Part shown: positions 11,401 to 23,039 of the stretch, in pieces
How the letters are laid out: each line of letters starts with the position of its first letter
Numbering within the stretch: the first letter of the stretch is position 1
Origin: Cryptomeria japonica
Taxonomy: Eukaryota; Streptophyta; Pinopsida; Cupressales; Cupressaceae
Length of the DNA stretch: 64,000 nucleotides
Assembly: GCF_030272615.1 (NCBI RefSeq)
Contig: NC_081413.1
Coordinates: 160,642,849-160,706,848, forward strand
Direction of reading: 5' to 3'
Notes under the pieces: generated by a model
Database searches by the model: none
Told to the model about the DNA's origin: nothing
The model's input: the letters and a program-made list of their open reading frames with translations, nothing else
Translations under genes and position numbers: made by a program

Positions 11401-12035
11401 TAAGTTTTGCTAACACTATAGGGTCTTCATTAATGTATAACAATATGAGTAAGATTTTGGAAATGTGGAATGAATTAAATGGGGACAAGGCTATATTAAT
11501 GCCTATTTTTTATAAATGGAGACCCAAAGAGTAGGATATAGAACTGATTTGTGTATCCTATGATGAGGTCAGGGTTGACCCTATTATTAAATCTACAAAT
11601 GATATGACAAAGGATTTAGTAAAATTGGCAGAAGGAGTAGATAATGCAGATAGAAAGATCAACTTGTACGAGAAAGAGTACATTGATCAAGTTTTTTAAT
11701 TACTCCCAGGAGGTTTTGTCAGCCCAACCAAATTAAAGGAGAAACAAATATGGCTTAAGGAGTTGGAAGCCAAATTGTCACTGAGAATAAAAGGAATTGT
11801 TAAATCAGAGGATGCCTCCATATTTGTCAAAACAATTGAAGAGATTGAGAAAATCAAATCTCATTATGGTTTCCTGAATTTAGAGGTCAATAAAATGAGG
11901 AATTATTGGAAAAGATTAGCCAAGACAAAAGCAAAAGTAATTAACTTCTCATGGCCTGTTGATGAGGTGTATCAAGAATGGACAAGAAAATATGGCGTGC
12001 TTGATGCGGAGCAGCTAGAAAATGTTGCAACATAA
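8459..12035 (+). pseudogene. Large second ORF downstream of pol, function unknown
   Basis: A start codon at 8,459 opens a frame that runs to about 9,703; after a one-base-type shift near 9,710 it continues in another frame to a TAA at 12,033. It totals about 1,190 codons, broken by some 17 stops, mostly TAG, many at plausible glutamine positions. The first 400 residues form a globular region with aromatic and hydrophobic blocks (for example FDYASYITDSIHEGL near 9,190 and RPFRWYSLLMNLF near 9,263). The middle is charged and low in complexity, with a proline/serine stretch near 11,230-11,310. The end is helical and lysine-rich. I recognise no polymerase, protease, envelope transmembrane pair or zinc knuckle. 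Position after pol recalls env-like or accessory ORFs of Athila/Tat elements, but homology is not shown. Confidence 0.6.
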
Positions 12036-13018
12036 CAACAAGAGGAAGAGGCCACGGATGTTGAAAGAGACTTGTAACTGCATTTGTAAAAGGTTTTGTA
12101 ACTTCTTCTTGAGAAGTAATGATTGTAACAAACTCTCATAGGAAAGTCCGAAGCTATGTGTGCATCTATATTGTTATAAATGGATACCAGGACTAGTAAA
12201 AAAGGGGATCGCAAGGAATTGTAAGAAAACGCTGGAGAAATTTATCTGAGCTTTTCCAAGTTTAATGGAGAATATTCAAAGGTTTTTGTAATACTTTTTG
12301 AAGAAAATATCAATATACAGACCATTGGTTTTGAGTTTAAACTTTGTGTTGTCTTCAAGTATGTTTGCAAGTGTTTACTATTTAATCCTAAGTAATCTAG
12401 GGTTATTTCGTTTGAATATGGGTTGTAAGGCAACTTTCAGTAGATATGTTTCTTAGCTTTTCTCTTCAGAAGGGGAATTAAATACACAAGAATCATTTCT
12501 ACCAGTAAATTCTTTGTGGGACACTTTGAATTTTGATGAACACAGTTTAGTTTGATATGAATAAATTCTTATGTGTGTCAGGCATGTATAAGGATCTACA
12601 AAAGCCAAACTGATGGAATATGTAGAGATATTTTATTGTGGAAGTATTGTTTGAACTTAGATGACTCTGTGACCTTGGATAAGGCACTCGTGTAGATCAA
12701 GGTTGTATATTACATATCTTGTAGGTCAATACTAAACTTGAGTACAATTTTAATTCCTTTGTTTCAGTTAGTTTTAAGGTGATTAGATCCACTAGTTTTT
12801 GGACTGGTTTGCTATGGATTTATCTTTTAAAAGTGTGAATTTAGTTCACAAAGTTATACCCGCCTGAACTTTGAATAAGTTTGAAGTGTAGAAGGTTAAT
12901 CAAACCTTATCATATGTTGTCCTGAAGGTTTCCTTCTCTTTAATCTCTCTTATGCATACAGAGTTATCATAGCATTATAAGGATTTTAAAGTGAATCAAG
13001 TTTTGAGCACAACACTGT
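12036..13018 (+). repeat. Probable 3' LTR of the Tat-like element
   Basis: Non-coding, with a TATA-like box at 12,175, a purine run at 12,199-12,208 and no convincing ORF. An LTR is expected here after the last ORF. With the 5' copy outside the window its ends cannot be set. The right limit is the break into the minus-strand copia RNase H near 13,018. Confidence 0.4.
12175..12181 (+). promoter_or_regulatory. Candidate TATA box
   Basis: TATAAAT within an AT-rich stretch of the putative LTR. Position and sequence fit an LTR promoter; no transcription evidence is available. Confidence 0.35.
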
Positions 13019-14249
13019 CATCCACATCTCTTGCCCAATTTGCATCTATGTATGCACATAATTCAATGTTTTCATCTCTAGGATACCAAAAACTAAGATT
13101 TGTAGTGCCTTGTAAGTACTAGAAAATCCTTTTTACTGTTGATTCATGATTTTCTCTAGGATTACTCTAAAATCTTGAAACAATACATACTGCATTCATA
13201 ATATTAGGTCTTGTTCGAGAAAAATACAATAGACCTCCTATCATAGATTTATACCTAGTCAGAATAACAGGTGTAGATTCATCCCTTAGTGATAATTTGT
13301 CATTTGTAGTCATAGATGTGCTTACCAGTTTAGAGTTATCCATCACAAATTTATTTAGTAACTCCTTCAAGTACTTGGATTGACTTAAGAATATACCTTT
13401 ATCAGTCTTTGAAATCTACAATCCTAAAAAGAATTTTATCTCTCCAATCATAGACATTTCAAATTCATGTTGCATTTCAATAGAAAAGTCTTTACATAAT
13501 CCATCTTCTCCTCCAAAGATTATATCATCACCAAAAACTTCGATAACCAAGATGTCATCATTAGTCACTTTATATTATAAGTTGCTATTAGCATTACCTT
13601 TAGAAAAACCAATCTTTAAAAGATATTTATCCAATCTAGCATACCAAGCTCTTGGAGCTTTCTTCAACCCATACAAAGCTTTCTTTCACCTGCAAACCAT
13701 ATCTTTATTATCTGTCAAAGAAAATCCATCAGGTTGCTCACTGTAAACTTCTTCTTCAAGATCCCCATTTAAAAATACACATTTAATATCCATTTGATAT
13801 ACTTTGTAGTTCTTATGTGCTGCAAAAGCCAAGATTAATCTGACTGCCTCAATTCTAGCTACCGGTGCAAAGGTTTCCTTATAATCAATTCCTTCTTTTT
13901 GGGAATATCCCTTACACACTAGTCTTACTTTAAATCTGATTACCTTACCATTTTCATTAAGTTTGTTTCTGAATACCCATTTTGTTCCAATCACATTTTT
14001 GTCTTTAGGTCGGGGAACTAATATCCATGTGTTATTATTCTCAATTTGTTCTAGTTCCTCTTCCATAGCTTTAATCCAATATTTATCTTCACATGCCTCA
14101 TTAATTGATGATGGTTCAATTTGAGAAATAAAACATACCTCTTCATTTGCCAGTCTTCCTCTTGTCATAAATCCTTGATACTTATTCTCAATTATCTATT
14201 TTTCAGAGTGGTTCAATCGTACATAACGAGGTGTCTTCATTTGCTATTG
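13019..14249 (-). pseudogene. pol: Copia reverse transcriptase and truncated RNase H
   Basis: Copia RT signatures are clear: [40 protein letters not shown] and [12 protein letters not shown] between 14,110 and 13,740. [12 protein letters not shown] follows near 13,660. The catalytic box reads FGDD near 13,525-13,536 where copia elements normally have YVDD, so the second position is changed but both aspartates remain. Stops are mostly TAG (for example in FFLGL-stop-ISK). RNase H starts with the YIDANWARDVDD region and ends at about 13,019, losing the later catalytic residues. Domain spacing matches the more complete copia at 50,653-52,083. Confidence 0.85.
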
Positions 14250-15849
14250 TTCCTCAGTTATAGTGGAATTTTTAGATGATACTAGGGTAACTGGATCTTC
14301 ATTCTATACTGGTGGATTCAATGTAGGTTCATTTGTCAGTATCTCTACTGCTGGTTCAAACTCTATATACCTTGAAGTTCCTCTAAACTGTTCATCAATC
14401 TTCACATTTGTACTCTCAACAATTTTCTGTAATCTCTTGTTAAAACATCTATATGCTTTGCTTTTAGCTGAATAACCAAGAAATATTCCTTCATCACTTC
14501 TAGGATCAAATTTGCCAATATAATCATATCTTCTAATATAGCATTTACTTCCAAATATTCTAAAATAATTAAGAGTAGGTGTAATACCAAACCATAGTTC
14601 ATGAGGGGTCTTACTGGTTTGTCCTTTGATGTGAACTTTGTTGAATGTATAGACTGTTGTGCTTACTACCTCTCTCCAATATACATGTGGTAGATTTTCT
14701 TCAGATAACATACTTTTGGCTGCATCCAAGATAGTTATGTTTTTCCTTTCTACAACTCTATTCCGATGTGGTGTCTGGGGTGCTGATAATTGTCTTCTGA
14801 TTCCATTCACTTCATAGAATGTATTAAATTCCTTAGATGTGAATTCACCTCCTTAATCTGATCTCAGACATTTGATTTTCTTATTGGTTTCATTTTCTAC
14901 CATTGCTTTGAATAATTTGAACTTCCCAAATGCTTCTGATTTTTCTCTGAGAAAAGTAACCCAACACATTCTAGAGTAGTCATCAATGATTAGCATGAAA
15001 TATCTATCACCTTGTAATATTTTAGTTCTAGCTCGACACATAAATTAGTGTGAATTAAGTCAAGAGCATTATTGGATTTCTCTGGAATACTTTTAAAAGA
15101 TGCTCTAACTTGTTTTCCAAATTGACATTCCTTATATACTAGATTGTGAGGCTTAACAATCTTAGGTAAATCTCTAACTGCCTTAGTAGTACTGATTTTT
15201 ACCATGCAATCGAAATTTACATGACAGAGTCTCTTATGCCATAGCCAACTTTCATCAACGTGTGCAATCAAGCATGTCTTTTCATTGTTATTCAAATGAA
15301 AGATGTTTCCTCTAGTTTGATTACTGGTTGCAATTTCCAAACTAGTTTTGTTCATAATTTTGCATTTACCATTCTTGAATTGTAACTGAAATCCTTTTTC
15401 AACTAATTGACCAACACTCAAAAGATTATGTTTTAAACCTTCTACATAGTAAACATTGTCAGTATTATGCTTACCATCAAGAGATGTAGTACCTTTTCCT
15501 TTGATCAAACAAGCTTTATCATCTCCAAATATTACCAGACCTCCATTATATTCCTGAAAGTTCAAGAACTTACCTTTATCACCAGTCATATGATGTGAAC
15601 ATCCTGAATCAATGATCCATTCATCCTTAACTTCAACTTTAATTGCTAGGGCCTTCTCTACCGGTTGAACAGTAGGTGTTGGTTGATCTTCTATTATAGC
15701 AACAAAAACCCATCCATTGTCTGTTGGATCTTCATTAGAATCATCAGTGACTCCTTCATTAGCAATATAACAAGATTTATCTTTATTCTTCTTAAATCTA
15801 TATCTCTGATATTCAGGGTTAGGCTTGTATGTTCTTCTAGCTTCTTCTC
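14250..15849 (-). pseudogene. pol: Copia protease and integrase
   Basis: The protease active site DSG lies at 15,602-15,610 in WIIDSGCSHHMTGD, intact. Integrase follows, with LWHKRLCHVNFD near 15,210-15,250 and the zinc-module end VYKECQFGK, where the first cysteine of the pair has become tyrosine. A frameshift near 15,040 breaks the core between the first catalytic Asp region and YFMLIIDDYSRM. A stop follows LRSD near 14,853. GSKCYIRRYD and GIFLGYSAKSKAYRC mark the integrase C-terminal segment. The pieces lie in the expected order and distance, so this is decay and not rearrangement. Confidence 0.85.
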
Positions 15850-16724
15850 TTAGTCTAGCATGTCTATCAGGGCACCTTGAAACCATATGACCAATCTTAT
15901 TATAGTTAAAACATTTAAAGGGTGCTTTACCTTCATACTTACTTCCAATTGGACCTTTAGGCATTTTCCTTGCAAATAGTGCTTCAAGTTCTTCATTTTC
16001 TCTCGTACTTTCCTCAAGTTCTCTTGCATAAAAGGCTTTCCAATCAAATTTGTCAAAAGATGGTGTAGATGATGTTTATGCCTTAAAAGATAAATCTGTC
16101 TTTATAGTAGCAACAGGACCAAATTCTTCAATTTCAAAAGCTGAAAGTTTTCCAATCAATGTATCCCTAGTTACTGATGTATTAGGCATTGTTCTCAATT
16201 CATTTATAGCAATAACTTTCATTTATATGTTGATGGCAATCCTCTTAAAACTTTTGAAACAATTTCATCTTCACTTAAGGTTCCTCCACAACATTTAATA
16301 CCCAAAACAATTTCATTTACTCTTTCCATAAAGTAGAAATCCTTTCATCTTCTTCCATTTTCAGATTTTCATACCTAACCCGGAAGCTTTCAAGTTTTGC
16401 AATTTTGACTATGGAATCTCCTTCATTCAATGTTTCCAAATGATCCGAAATAGCTTTAGCAGTAGATCTATCTGATAATCCCATGATTTATTGATCTGTT
16501 AATGTGCTCAAAAGTGCTTCTCTTGCTTTGCAATCATTTTCTTCATCTTTTCCTAAGGTAGGTGGATTAGGCTGACTAGATGTAGGAGTTGTATAGCCAT
16601 TCTTTGTAACATCCCAGATGTCTTTTCCAATGAAATTTAGATGTGTCTCCATTCTAATCTTCCATATACCATAGTTAGTTCCATCAAGTTTAGGACTGTC
16701 CTTGCTGAAATAGTTAGTAGACAT
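15850..16724 (-). pseudogene. gag: Copia Gag
   Basis: The start ATG at 16,724 opens the typical copia Gag N-terminus (LDGTNYGIWKIRMETHL), 44 bases inside the primer site. A stop after STLTDQ at about 16,488, where glutamine fits, and later shifts interrupt it. The zinc knuckle at about 15,872-15,913 reads CFNYNKIGHMVSRC, so its second cysteine is tyrosine, a G-to-A type change. Gag would coat element RNA; this copy cannot. Confidence 0.8.
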
Positions 16725-16767
16725 TGGATCTCCTCAAGTTGTTAAACTTTTGTAAAAAGAGCACTAA

Positions 16768-16779
16768 GCTTTGATACCA
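16768..16779 (-). other. Primer-binding site (tRNA-Met-i type), one mismatch
   Basis: The minus strand reads TGGTATCAAAGC; the standard plant initiator-tRNA primer site is TGGTATCAGAGC. It lies two bases inside the LTR end, as expected for a copia element. Confidence 0.85.
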
Positions 16780-16781
16780 AT

Positions 16782-17839
16782 TGTTAGGTCCCAGAGATAA
16801 CTAAGAGGGGGGGGGGGTGAATCAATTGTCAAATAAATTCAAACAATAAACAACTTAACCAACCTTAATGCTTAATATCATGAACCAAACTTTATACAGG
16901 TAGACAGTTTATTAGTTAATTACAGTACTGGTAAAGATTAATGCATGAAACAGAAAGACAATAACATCCACAACACATAACACCAATAATTATACGTGGA
17001 AACCCTGTAAGGGTAAAAACCATGGTGGGAAACCTTACCCACAATCAGATGATACTATTGTAGATAGTATGTGTATACAAATGGGGTCTGCACATGCAAA
17101 AAGGCCAAGCACCTAGAGCTCACTGCTGAAACACAAATAGGAGTCACACTGACTACAATTGGATGGTTAAATCCAATAAGAATGTACTGCTCAAAATAAC
17201 ATCTTCATATGTTGGATTTAGTACTGGTGTAGTTCTGATTGTCTTTACAAAAACCTTTCTTCATCTTCAAATGATGTCTGCATGTATAGCTCTACTTATT
17301 CTCTCATATACCTTCTTACAATTCCTTATCCCTATCACATATTGATCTTACAAATAAGATCTTACATATATAGCATAACCTAAGACCAATTTTAGTAGGT
17401 CGGCTCTAAAAGATATTACAATAAAATAATTACAAGTAAATCAATAACTAATGCAATATCCAATTCAACATGTCAGCTTAATGCATTTACAATAACAACA
17501 AAATCATCTCCAAAGCATGTCGTGCTGATCTAGAATAGATAAGCCTACCCATGCATAACCTGTACCTATTTGCTGATAACAACAAATATGCAAATACGAA
17601 TATGCCAATGAAAAAATCTCCAAGACAAAGTATCCAAATGATGTCTTCGACATAACCAAATGTTTTCCATGTCATTACAAGTGCCAGTGAACAATATATC
17701 CTATCGGTGTACTAGATACCAGTGATTGTGCCTAAGTCACTTGTTTGCCGGTGAATATTGTTGATCCTCTAAAGTGCCAGAGTTGATAAGTGTTGATAGG
17801 TGTTGACATCAATGACAAAACCATACAAAAATACCAACA
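16782..17839 (-). repeat. 5' LTR of copia element
   Basis: On the minus strand it begins TGTTGGTATTTTTG (17,839 downward) and ends CCTAACA beside the primer site. It holds a C-tract/GATTCAC box (plus strand 16,806-16,822) and the phrase GTCATTGATGTCAACACC, common in plant copia LTRs. No partner LTR remains, so a target duplication cannot be tested. Confidence 0.75.
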
Positions 17840-17840
17840 G

Positions 17841-20800
17841 GATTTTGCAGGTACTAGACATCGACTCCACTTGGCTTCACAGGTCTGAGTGTGTCTTTAG
17901 TTCCAATGGTTTATGTGGTTTAGACATGGCATGAGTTCCCCTCACATACTCTAGGTCTAAGTTGTTAACCATGAGTAGTCAGCGTCTTGGCATAATTCTC
18001 CATGTTAGTTAGTAAGCTTGGTCTTTTGGTATTCTGAGTCCAGTTTATGCTAGTTGATTTACTTGATTATGTTAGAGTAATTATGTGGCTCTTGATGTGT
18101 AGTTTCATATTTGGTAATGTTCATTTTAATGCATTTAATTTATAAGTTTTGAATATTTAATTATTTGATATTTATATTTATTTGATAATTAACGTTTATT
18201 GATTTTATGATTATTTAATAATTGATGAGCTTTATTGCTATTTAATATTTATTTAATATTTGTGATTTAATCTTTAATGGTATTTAATTATTTATTTGAC
18301 TTTCTATGGTTTGATATTTATTTGACATCTTATATTTATTTGGTTCTTTAATTTATTCTATTAGCTTTTGGTTTATTTGATTTTAATCCCCATTTGGATT
18401 ATTTATTTACAGCTTATATTTGTTTAATAGTTTGACTTTTATTCCTAAGTGGGGTGCATGAACACATTAAATTAAATAAAGAAATAAAACAATCCCACTT
18501 AGCTAGATAAGTTAATTCTATTTACTTTACCTACCCTTCACTCTCATTGGTTAAATTCAAAATGGGTGAATAAATTATATTATATGGTGGGTTGGTAAAA
18601 TACACTCCAAAATGAAATATTTTGATTAACCGAGATTGAGGCTAGGGTTTTGGATTATTGTTGCTTTTTATTTTCATTCCCGTGAAGTTTTTCGGGTTGG
18701 TTGGCTCTTCTTTGGAAGTTTCTCCAGCAAGTTTTCTTCTTGGTCTTGGACTTCTTCTCTCTTGGTTTTGGTTGGAGCTTGCATTGGATTTGGTTTGGCT
18801 TGTGGGAGCTCTTCTTTAGCTTCAATCCATTACTTCAAAGTTGCAGGTTGGAGCTCTTCACTTTGCATTTTGATTTTCAATGGCTTCTCTGTGTATGCAT
18901 TATGTCTGCAATGTTTTGAGTCTGGGTTGAAATATTGTTTATTCTATAGTTTTTAATATTGTTGAAGATTAATATTTGGGGAGGAACTTTATATTATTTG
19001 GGTTTTGCATAGTTGCTGAAAAATATGTTTTTGGTTTTCCTGCGTATGGCATTTCACGGCTCTATGAAAATGGTTGTGAAGATCCTTGGTTAATCCTTGT
19101 TTGTATGAGAGTAGATTGGTTTTCCCTTTGTGAGTCCTCAGTTGTGATTGTTTGGGACTATCTTCATTTGATTTTCTGTGTGTTTTGCAGTCTGTTTTAT
19201 GCCATGAAGATATTTGATTAAATCTTGGTCTATAGATTGAGATATTTTATTGTGTTTATACCTACGAATTCCTTGTTTTCTAGGTGTCTCTTTTCATATG
19301 TTTTTCGAGCCCTTTCGTAAAGTTTGGATTTTATTATTTTACCTGAAATTTTTTTAATTTTTCTGTAAGTTTTGTGCAAAAGCGTTGTTTCTACAAAAGC
19401 ATTATCTTATTGTGCAAAAGCATTGTTTTGTATTGCATTTGCGTTGTTCTGTATTGCATTTGCGTTGTTCTGTATTGCATTTGCATTGCTTTGCGCAGCA
19501 TAAGTACTGTCAAAAAAAGCATAAGCGTCAATCTAGAAATATAAGCATTGTTTTAAGATGCATATGCACGATTCAGGAACTCATAAGCACTGTTCTTTTT
19601 GGCAAAAGCGTTGTCCTATGGGGCAAAAGTGCTAACCTATTTGTGTTTTGTATTTTCTCAGTTTTGGTCATTTTGAGGTATCTTCTCGAATTGATTTTTT
19701 TACCAGAGGCTTTATTTGAGGTTTGTTAATATTTCCCATTTTTGGGTTTGATAAGTTTTGATGCATTTTGATGGTTTCAAGTATATTTGCTTCTCTACAC
19801 CATTGTGTATACTTTAGAATCTCTTCCATGTGGATAGGACATGGATGATTGAGTTGAATACTATGTTGTTTTGGACCAGCAAGTGAATAGGCCTTGTTGT
19901 GATGTTATCTGTTATTTGATGGTAGCATTTAATGGCTTGATATGCCTTTGTTTATTACTAGCTAAGAGGCTCATTTTACTATATTGATGTTGTTGTAGTC
20001 TTGCATATGTTGTGAGAGTATGTGTGGAAGTTTTGGCTACATTGAGTATTATTTTCATGTACTTATGTTGGTAGAGCCTCTTGTGATTTATTGTAGGGCC
20101 ATGCTAGGAGGAGTGGGCTTCATTGTGATAACCGGGGTCACAAGAGATTGGCTTGCATGAGGTTCCTTGTAAGGATGCATGAAGTCTAGACTACTAGGAC
20201 ACATTGGAGTTTTTTTCTGATTTGTAAATAAGTGATAACCTAATAATTGACGGGTTGGGTAGTTAGATTAATTAATAAGATGATAAATTGATTTGTGCCT
20301 CATGACTTAGTCCTAGGGAGAATGTTTTAGGATAAATATGAGAAGGTCATGAAGACGGTAAGCTAATCTCCCTTAGTCTCTCATAGCTTGAGATGGCTCC
20401 ACATGTCCATCAGGCTAGTGCCTTGTGTCATTATGTTATGAGGATGGCATGTGATGACACTTCACTCCTACATGTGTTTTCCCTCTATGATTTATGATTA
20501 TGCTTATTGGATGCATTTATGTCTTGATGAGTTTTATGCCTCTAGGAGTTCATTCTCATTGTTGTGTGAGTTCTTGCTTGAGAGTCCATGTGTGGTTAGT
20601 TTCCTTGGTTATAGGTGTCAGCTTTGGTTTAGAGTGTGTGTTGGGAATTTGTGTCATCTCCTAGCATGAGGGGGTGGTTCCTTTGGTTCCACATGGTCAA
20701 GAGGTTGGTGCTTTTTAGCCATTGGGATGTTCTCTTGGATTCTTCTTCATGATGTACTATGGATGTACCTTGTAGCAGATTTATGTAATGAATAAGATAG

Positions 20801-21544
20801 AATGCATGTAATGTAACATTCTTGTATATAGTATATGGATTCTTGTAGTAGAAAGAGCTATGCTAATGATGTATTTAATGTATTTGGATCTGTAAGATGA
20901 ATTGTAGTTGAGAATTGGAATTTAGGGATATTGTATTTGTACTATTGTAGAGATGTGATCTTATGAATCATGGAAATAAGTGGATTATAGTTGGAATAGA
21001 ATGGAATTGCATTATGGATTAGTTGTATTATTTCATGGAATGTTTAGAGGCTAGTTAGAATGTTAAATAATCTTCAAAGAGGAATATTCGTAGACTAATA
21101 AATGAATATGTTGGAAGATGTTAATTGGATTTAGTAAATAGGAATGATTCACATAGATGCATTGGAAGAAAGGAAATTATGCATATCATGAGGAATAAGT
21201 AATGTTGTAGGTTGCATATCTCATGGTTAAAGAATTAGAATATGATGCATTAATGAAGGTGAAATATACCTATCGTGTGTATAGTATGTTATTGTGGAGA
21301 TGAATTAATTAATGATGTTAAAGTACCCTAGAGCAAGAATATTGTTGTTGTGTTATTTTCGCTTGCGTTATTTGATGAAATGAGCAATGATGTATATTCA
21401 TATTGGTTAATTGGTTAATGAATGTAGATAGATGGAGATGTTATATGTTGCATTAGTTGTCGTTAGATGTTAATTAAATTTTTTTTTTATCTCCATATGT
21501 ATACTATTGTTTAGTTTCTTTAGGGTATTTTGTCGGGCATTACA
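17841..21544 (+). repeat. 5' LTR of chromovirus, 5'-truncated
   Basis: Matches 26,863-30,013 over about 3.2 kb, from GATTTTGCAGGTAC to TTAGAATGTTAAA. It ends in ATTACA just before the primer site. It includes an AT-rich block (18,120-18,480), a frame open in both LTR copies (18,636-18,956) and a 21-bp repeat array. The first ~495 bases present in the 3' copy are replaced by the copia LTR. Confidence 0.9.
19378..19645 (+). repeat. 21-bp minisatellite, 13 units, inside the LTR
   Basis: Head-to-tail units with consensus near ATAAGCRTTGTYCTGTATTGC. The first unit is 17 bases, the eighth 20, all others 21. Units four and five (19,437 and 19,458) are identical. Because 21 is a multiple of three, the array is readable as a seven-residue repeat in an ORF from 19,385 to 19,729, though nothing suggests it is translated. 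Confidence 0.85.
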
Positions 21545-21547
21545 ACT

Positions 21548-21559
21548 TGGTATCAGAGC
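21548..21559 (+). other. Primer-binding site (tRNA-Met-i)
   Basis: TGGTATCAGAGC, an exact match to the plant initiator tRNA-Met 3' end complement, three bases after the LTR end. Confidence 0.95.
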
Positions 21560-21720
21560 CCATGTTCAACACTGGGTACTCTGGTTTCGATTGAGCCCAT
21601 TGTGCATTTTAGCATTTGGCATGGGGTAGCCTAGCGGTTTTATCCCTATTATTTATTTTTCCTTTTTATAATTCCCTTAGATATTTATCTTATAGTTTCC
21701 TTTGAATTTTCTTAGATAAG

Positions 21721-23039
21721 ATGCCTATTAGGGGTAGAGATCGTCGTCATGTTGGTCGCATGGGTACTCATAGGAACCCTCGCCCCGAGGTTTCTAAAGA
21801 GTCACACCATGAGGAACAGGAGCAGGACCAGCCTAGAGATGATCTAATTCCACAGTTGGTGAACGTACTTCAAGAGCTTCTTGGTTGCCTAGGACCGAGA
21901 CATGAGGAGAACCAACAAAAGGGATCTCATCATTTAGAGCATCAAGAGAGAGAGTGTTCACATTCTCCTAGGAGGAGAACTGAGGTGGATCAGGAGGTGC
22001 TTGTAGCTAGTCACATCAGAAATTTGAATAGGACTCATCCTCCTACCTTTGATGGCTTAGGCATTGGCATAGAGGTAGAGACATGGTTATTAGACTTAGG
22101 TAGGTGTTTTGCTATGCATCAGTGTAACAGTAACACCAGGCGAGATGTGCGATTTTGCACCTTCATGATTTTGCAACGACATGGTGGCACATGGAGGAAC
22201 AAAAGTTGTATTTGGACATAGCAATGATATCTTGGGAGTTATTCTTGGAGCGGTTTCATGCTAGATTTCTTTCAGATCATTGGAGGCAGAGGAAGGCCGA
22301 TGAGTTCCACAATTTGAGACAATAGAGGATGACTGTGGAGTAGTATGAGTGCAGATTATTAGAGCTTAGATAGTATGTTGGATATGCAGATGATGAGCCC
22401 ATATTGATTCAACACTTTGTTAGAGGTCTCAATGATCGTATTGGTGGAGAGGTTCAAATGCACAGACCTAAGACCTTAGAGGTAGTTGTGGAGAAGGCAA
22501 GACTAGCAGAGGAGAATCTTTCATTAGTATTAGGAGGAGCGACTAGAGGACAGATAGTTAGTGCACCTATTATAGAATCAACGGTGAGAGGACCACAACA
22601 ATAGTCTTCAGGATATGCTAGGAGACATCCTTCTTCTTTCCTTAGTGGTCAGCGGTTTAAGAAGAGGTTTTCTCAAGGGTAGAGCTTTGCTCGAGGTGCC
22701 AGATTTCAGGTTGATAGGACTCACAATCATCAGCGTGACAGGAGACCTACTCCTTCTCAGCTAGCATAGAGTTTGCAGCCAGCTTCTAGTAGAAGCAATG
22801 TTCAACAATAGAGTACAACACTAGGTAGCAGAGTGTTTATTAGGAGAGATTGCTTCGCATGTGGACAGCCACGTCACATTGTCATTCATTATCCTCAGCG
22901 TGCTTCTCAAAGGTTAGGGAAGCATAAGCCAGCTACTTCTGAGTCTACAGTTGAAGATGCAGGTAGGTCTTATCATGTTTTTGTGGTGATTGATAATTAG
23001 CGGGCTGAGCATCAGGCTAGCATTGTATAGACATCGAGT
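21721..23039 (+). pseudogene. gag: Chromovirus Gag
   Basis: ATG at 21,721 begins a basic N-terminus. The core starts at HPPTFDGLG (about 22,038) and WLLDLGRCF. A frameshift near 22,145 moves the frame; after it come SDHWRQRKADEFHNLR, YADDEPILIQHFVRGL and RLAEENLSL. The zinc knuckle near 22,856 reads CFACGQPRHIVIHY: the last cysteine is lost and the glycine before His is Arg. TAG stops lie at 22,323, 22,341, 22,371, 22,602, 22,680, 22,767, 22,809, 22,998 and 23,028, in glutamine-rich context. Confidence 0.85.

Larger units (their letters stand above)
1..13018 (+). mobile_element. Ty3/gypsy retrotransposon, Tat-like, left end outside window
   Basis: The order seen is gag, protease, an extra RNase H, reverse transcriptase, a second RNase H, integrase, a repeat-rich spacer, a second ORF and a probable 3' LTR. 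RT wording such as SGYNQ and MPFGLKNA is typical of the plant Ogre/Tat/Athila group, and an additional RNase H is a known hallmark of Tat elements. The 5' LTR and primer site lie outside the window. The right limit is set only by the start of an unrelated copia fragment at 13,019. Coding is in one frame from 233 to 5,971 but holds 16 stops, so the copy is dead. Confidence 0.8.
13019..17839 (-). mobile_element. Ty1/copia retrotransposon, 3' end missing
   Basis: Read on the minus strand: LTR, primer site, gag, protease, integrase, RT and the start of RNase H, which is the standard copia order. The sequence breaks off inside RNase H near 13,018, so the rest of RNase H and the 3' LTR are gone. 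The LTR abuts the chromovirus LTR at 17,840. Coding is interrupted by frameshifts and by stops of several kinds. Confidence 0.85.

Noticed and set aside
13552-13746. Plus-strand ORF over the copia RT
   Set aside because: It is the antisense shadow of the minus-strand RT frame, which has clear family motifs.
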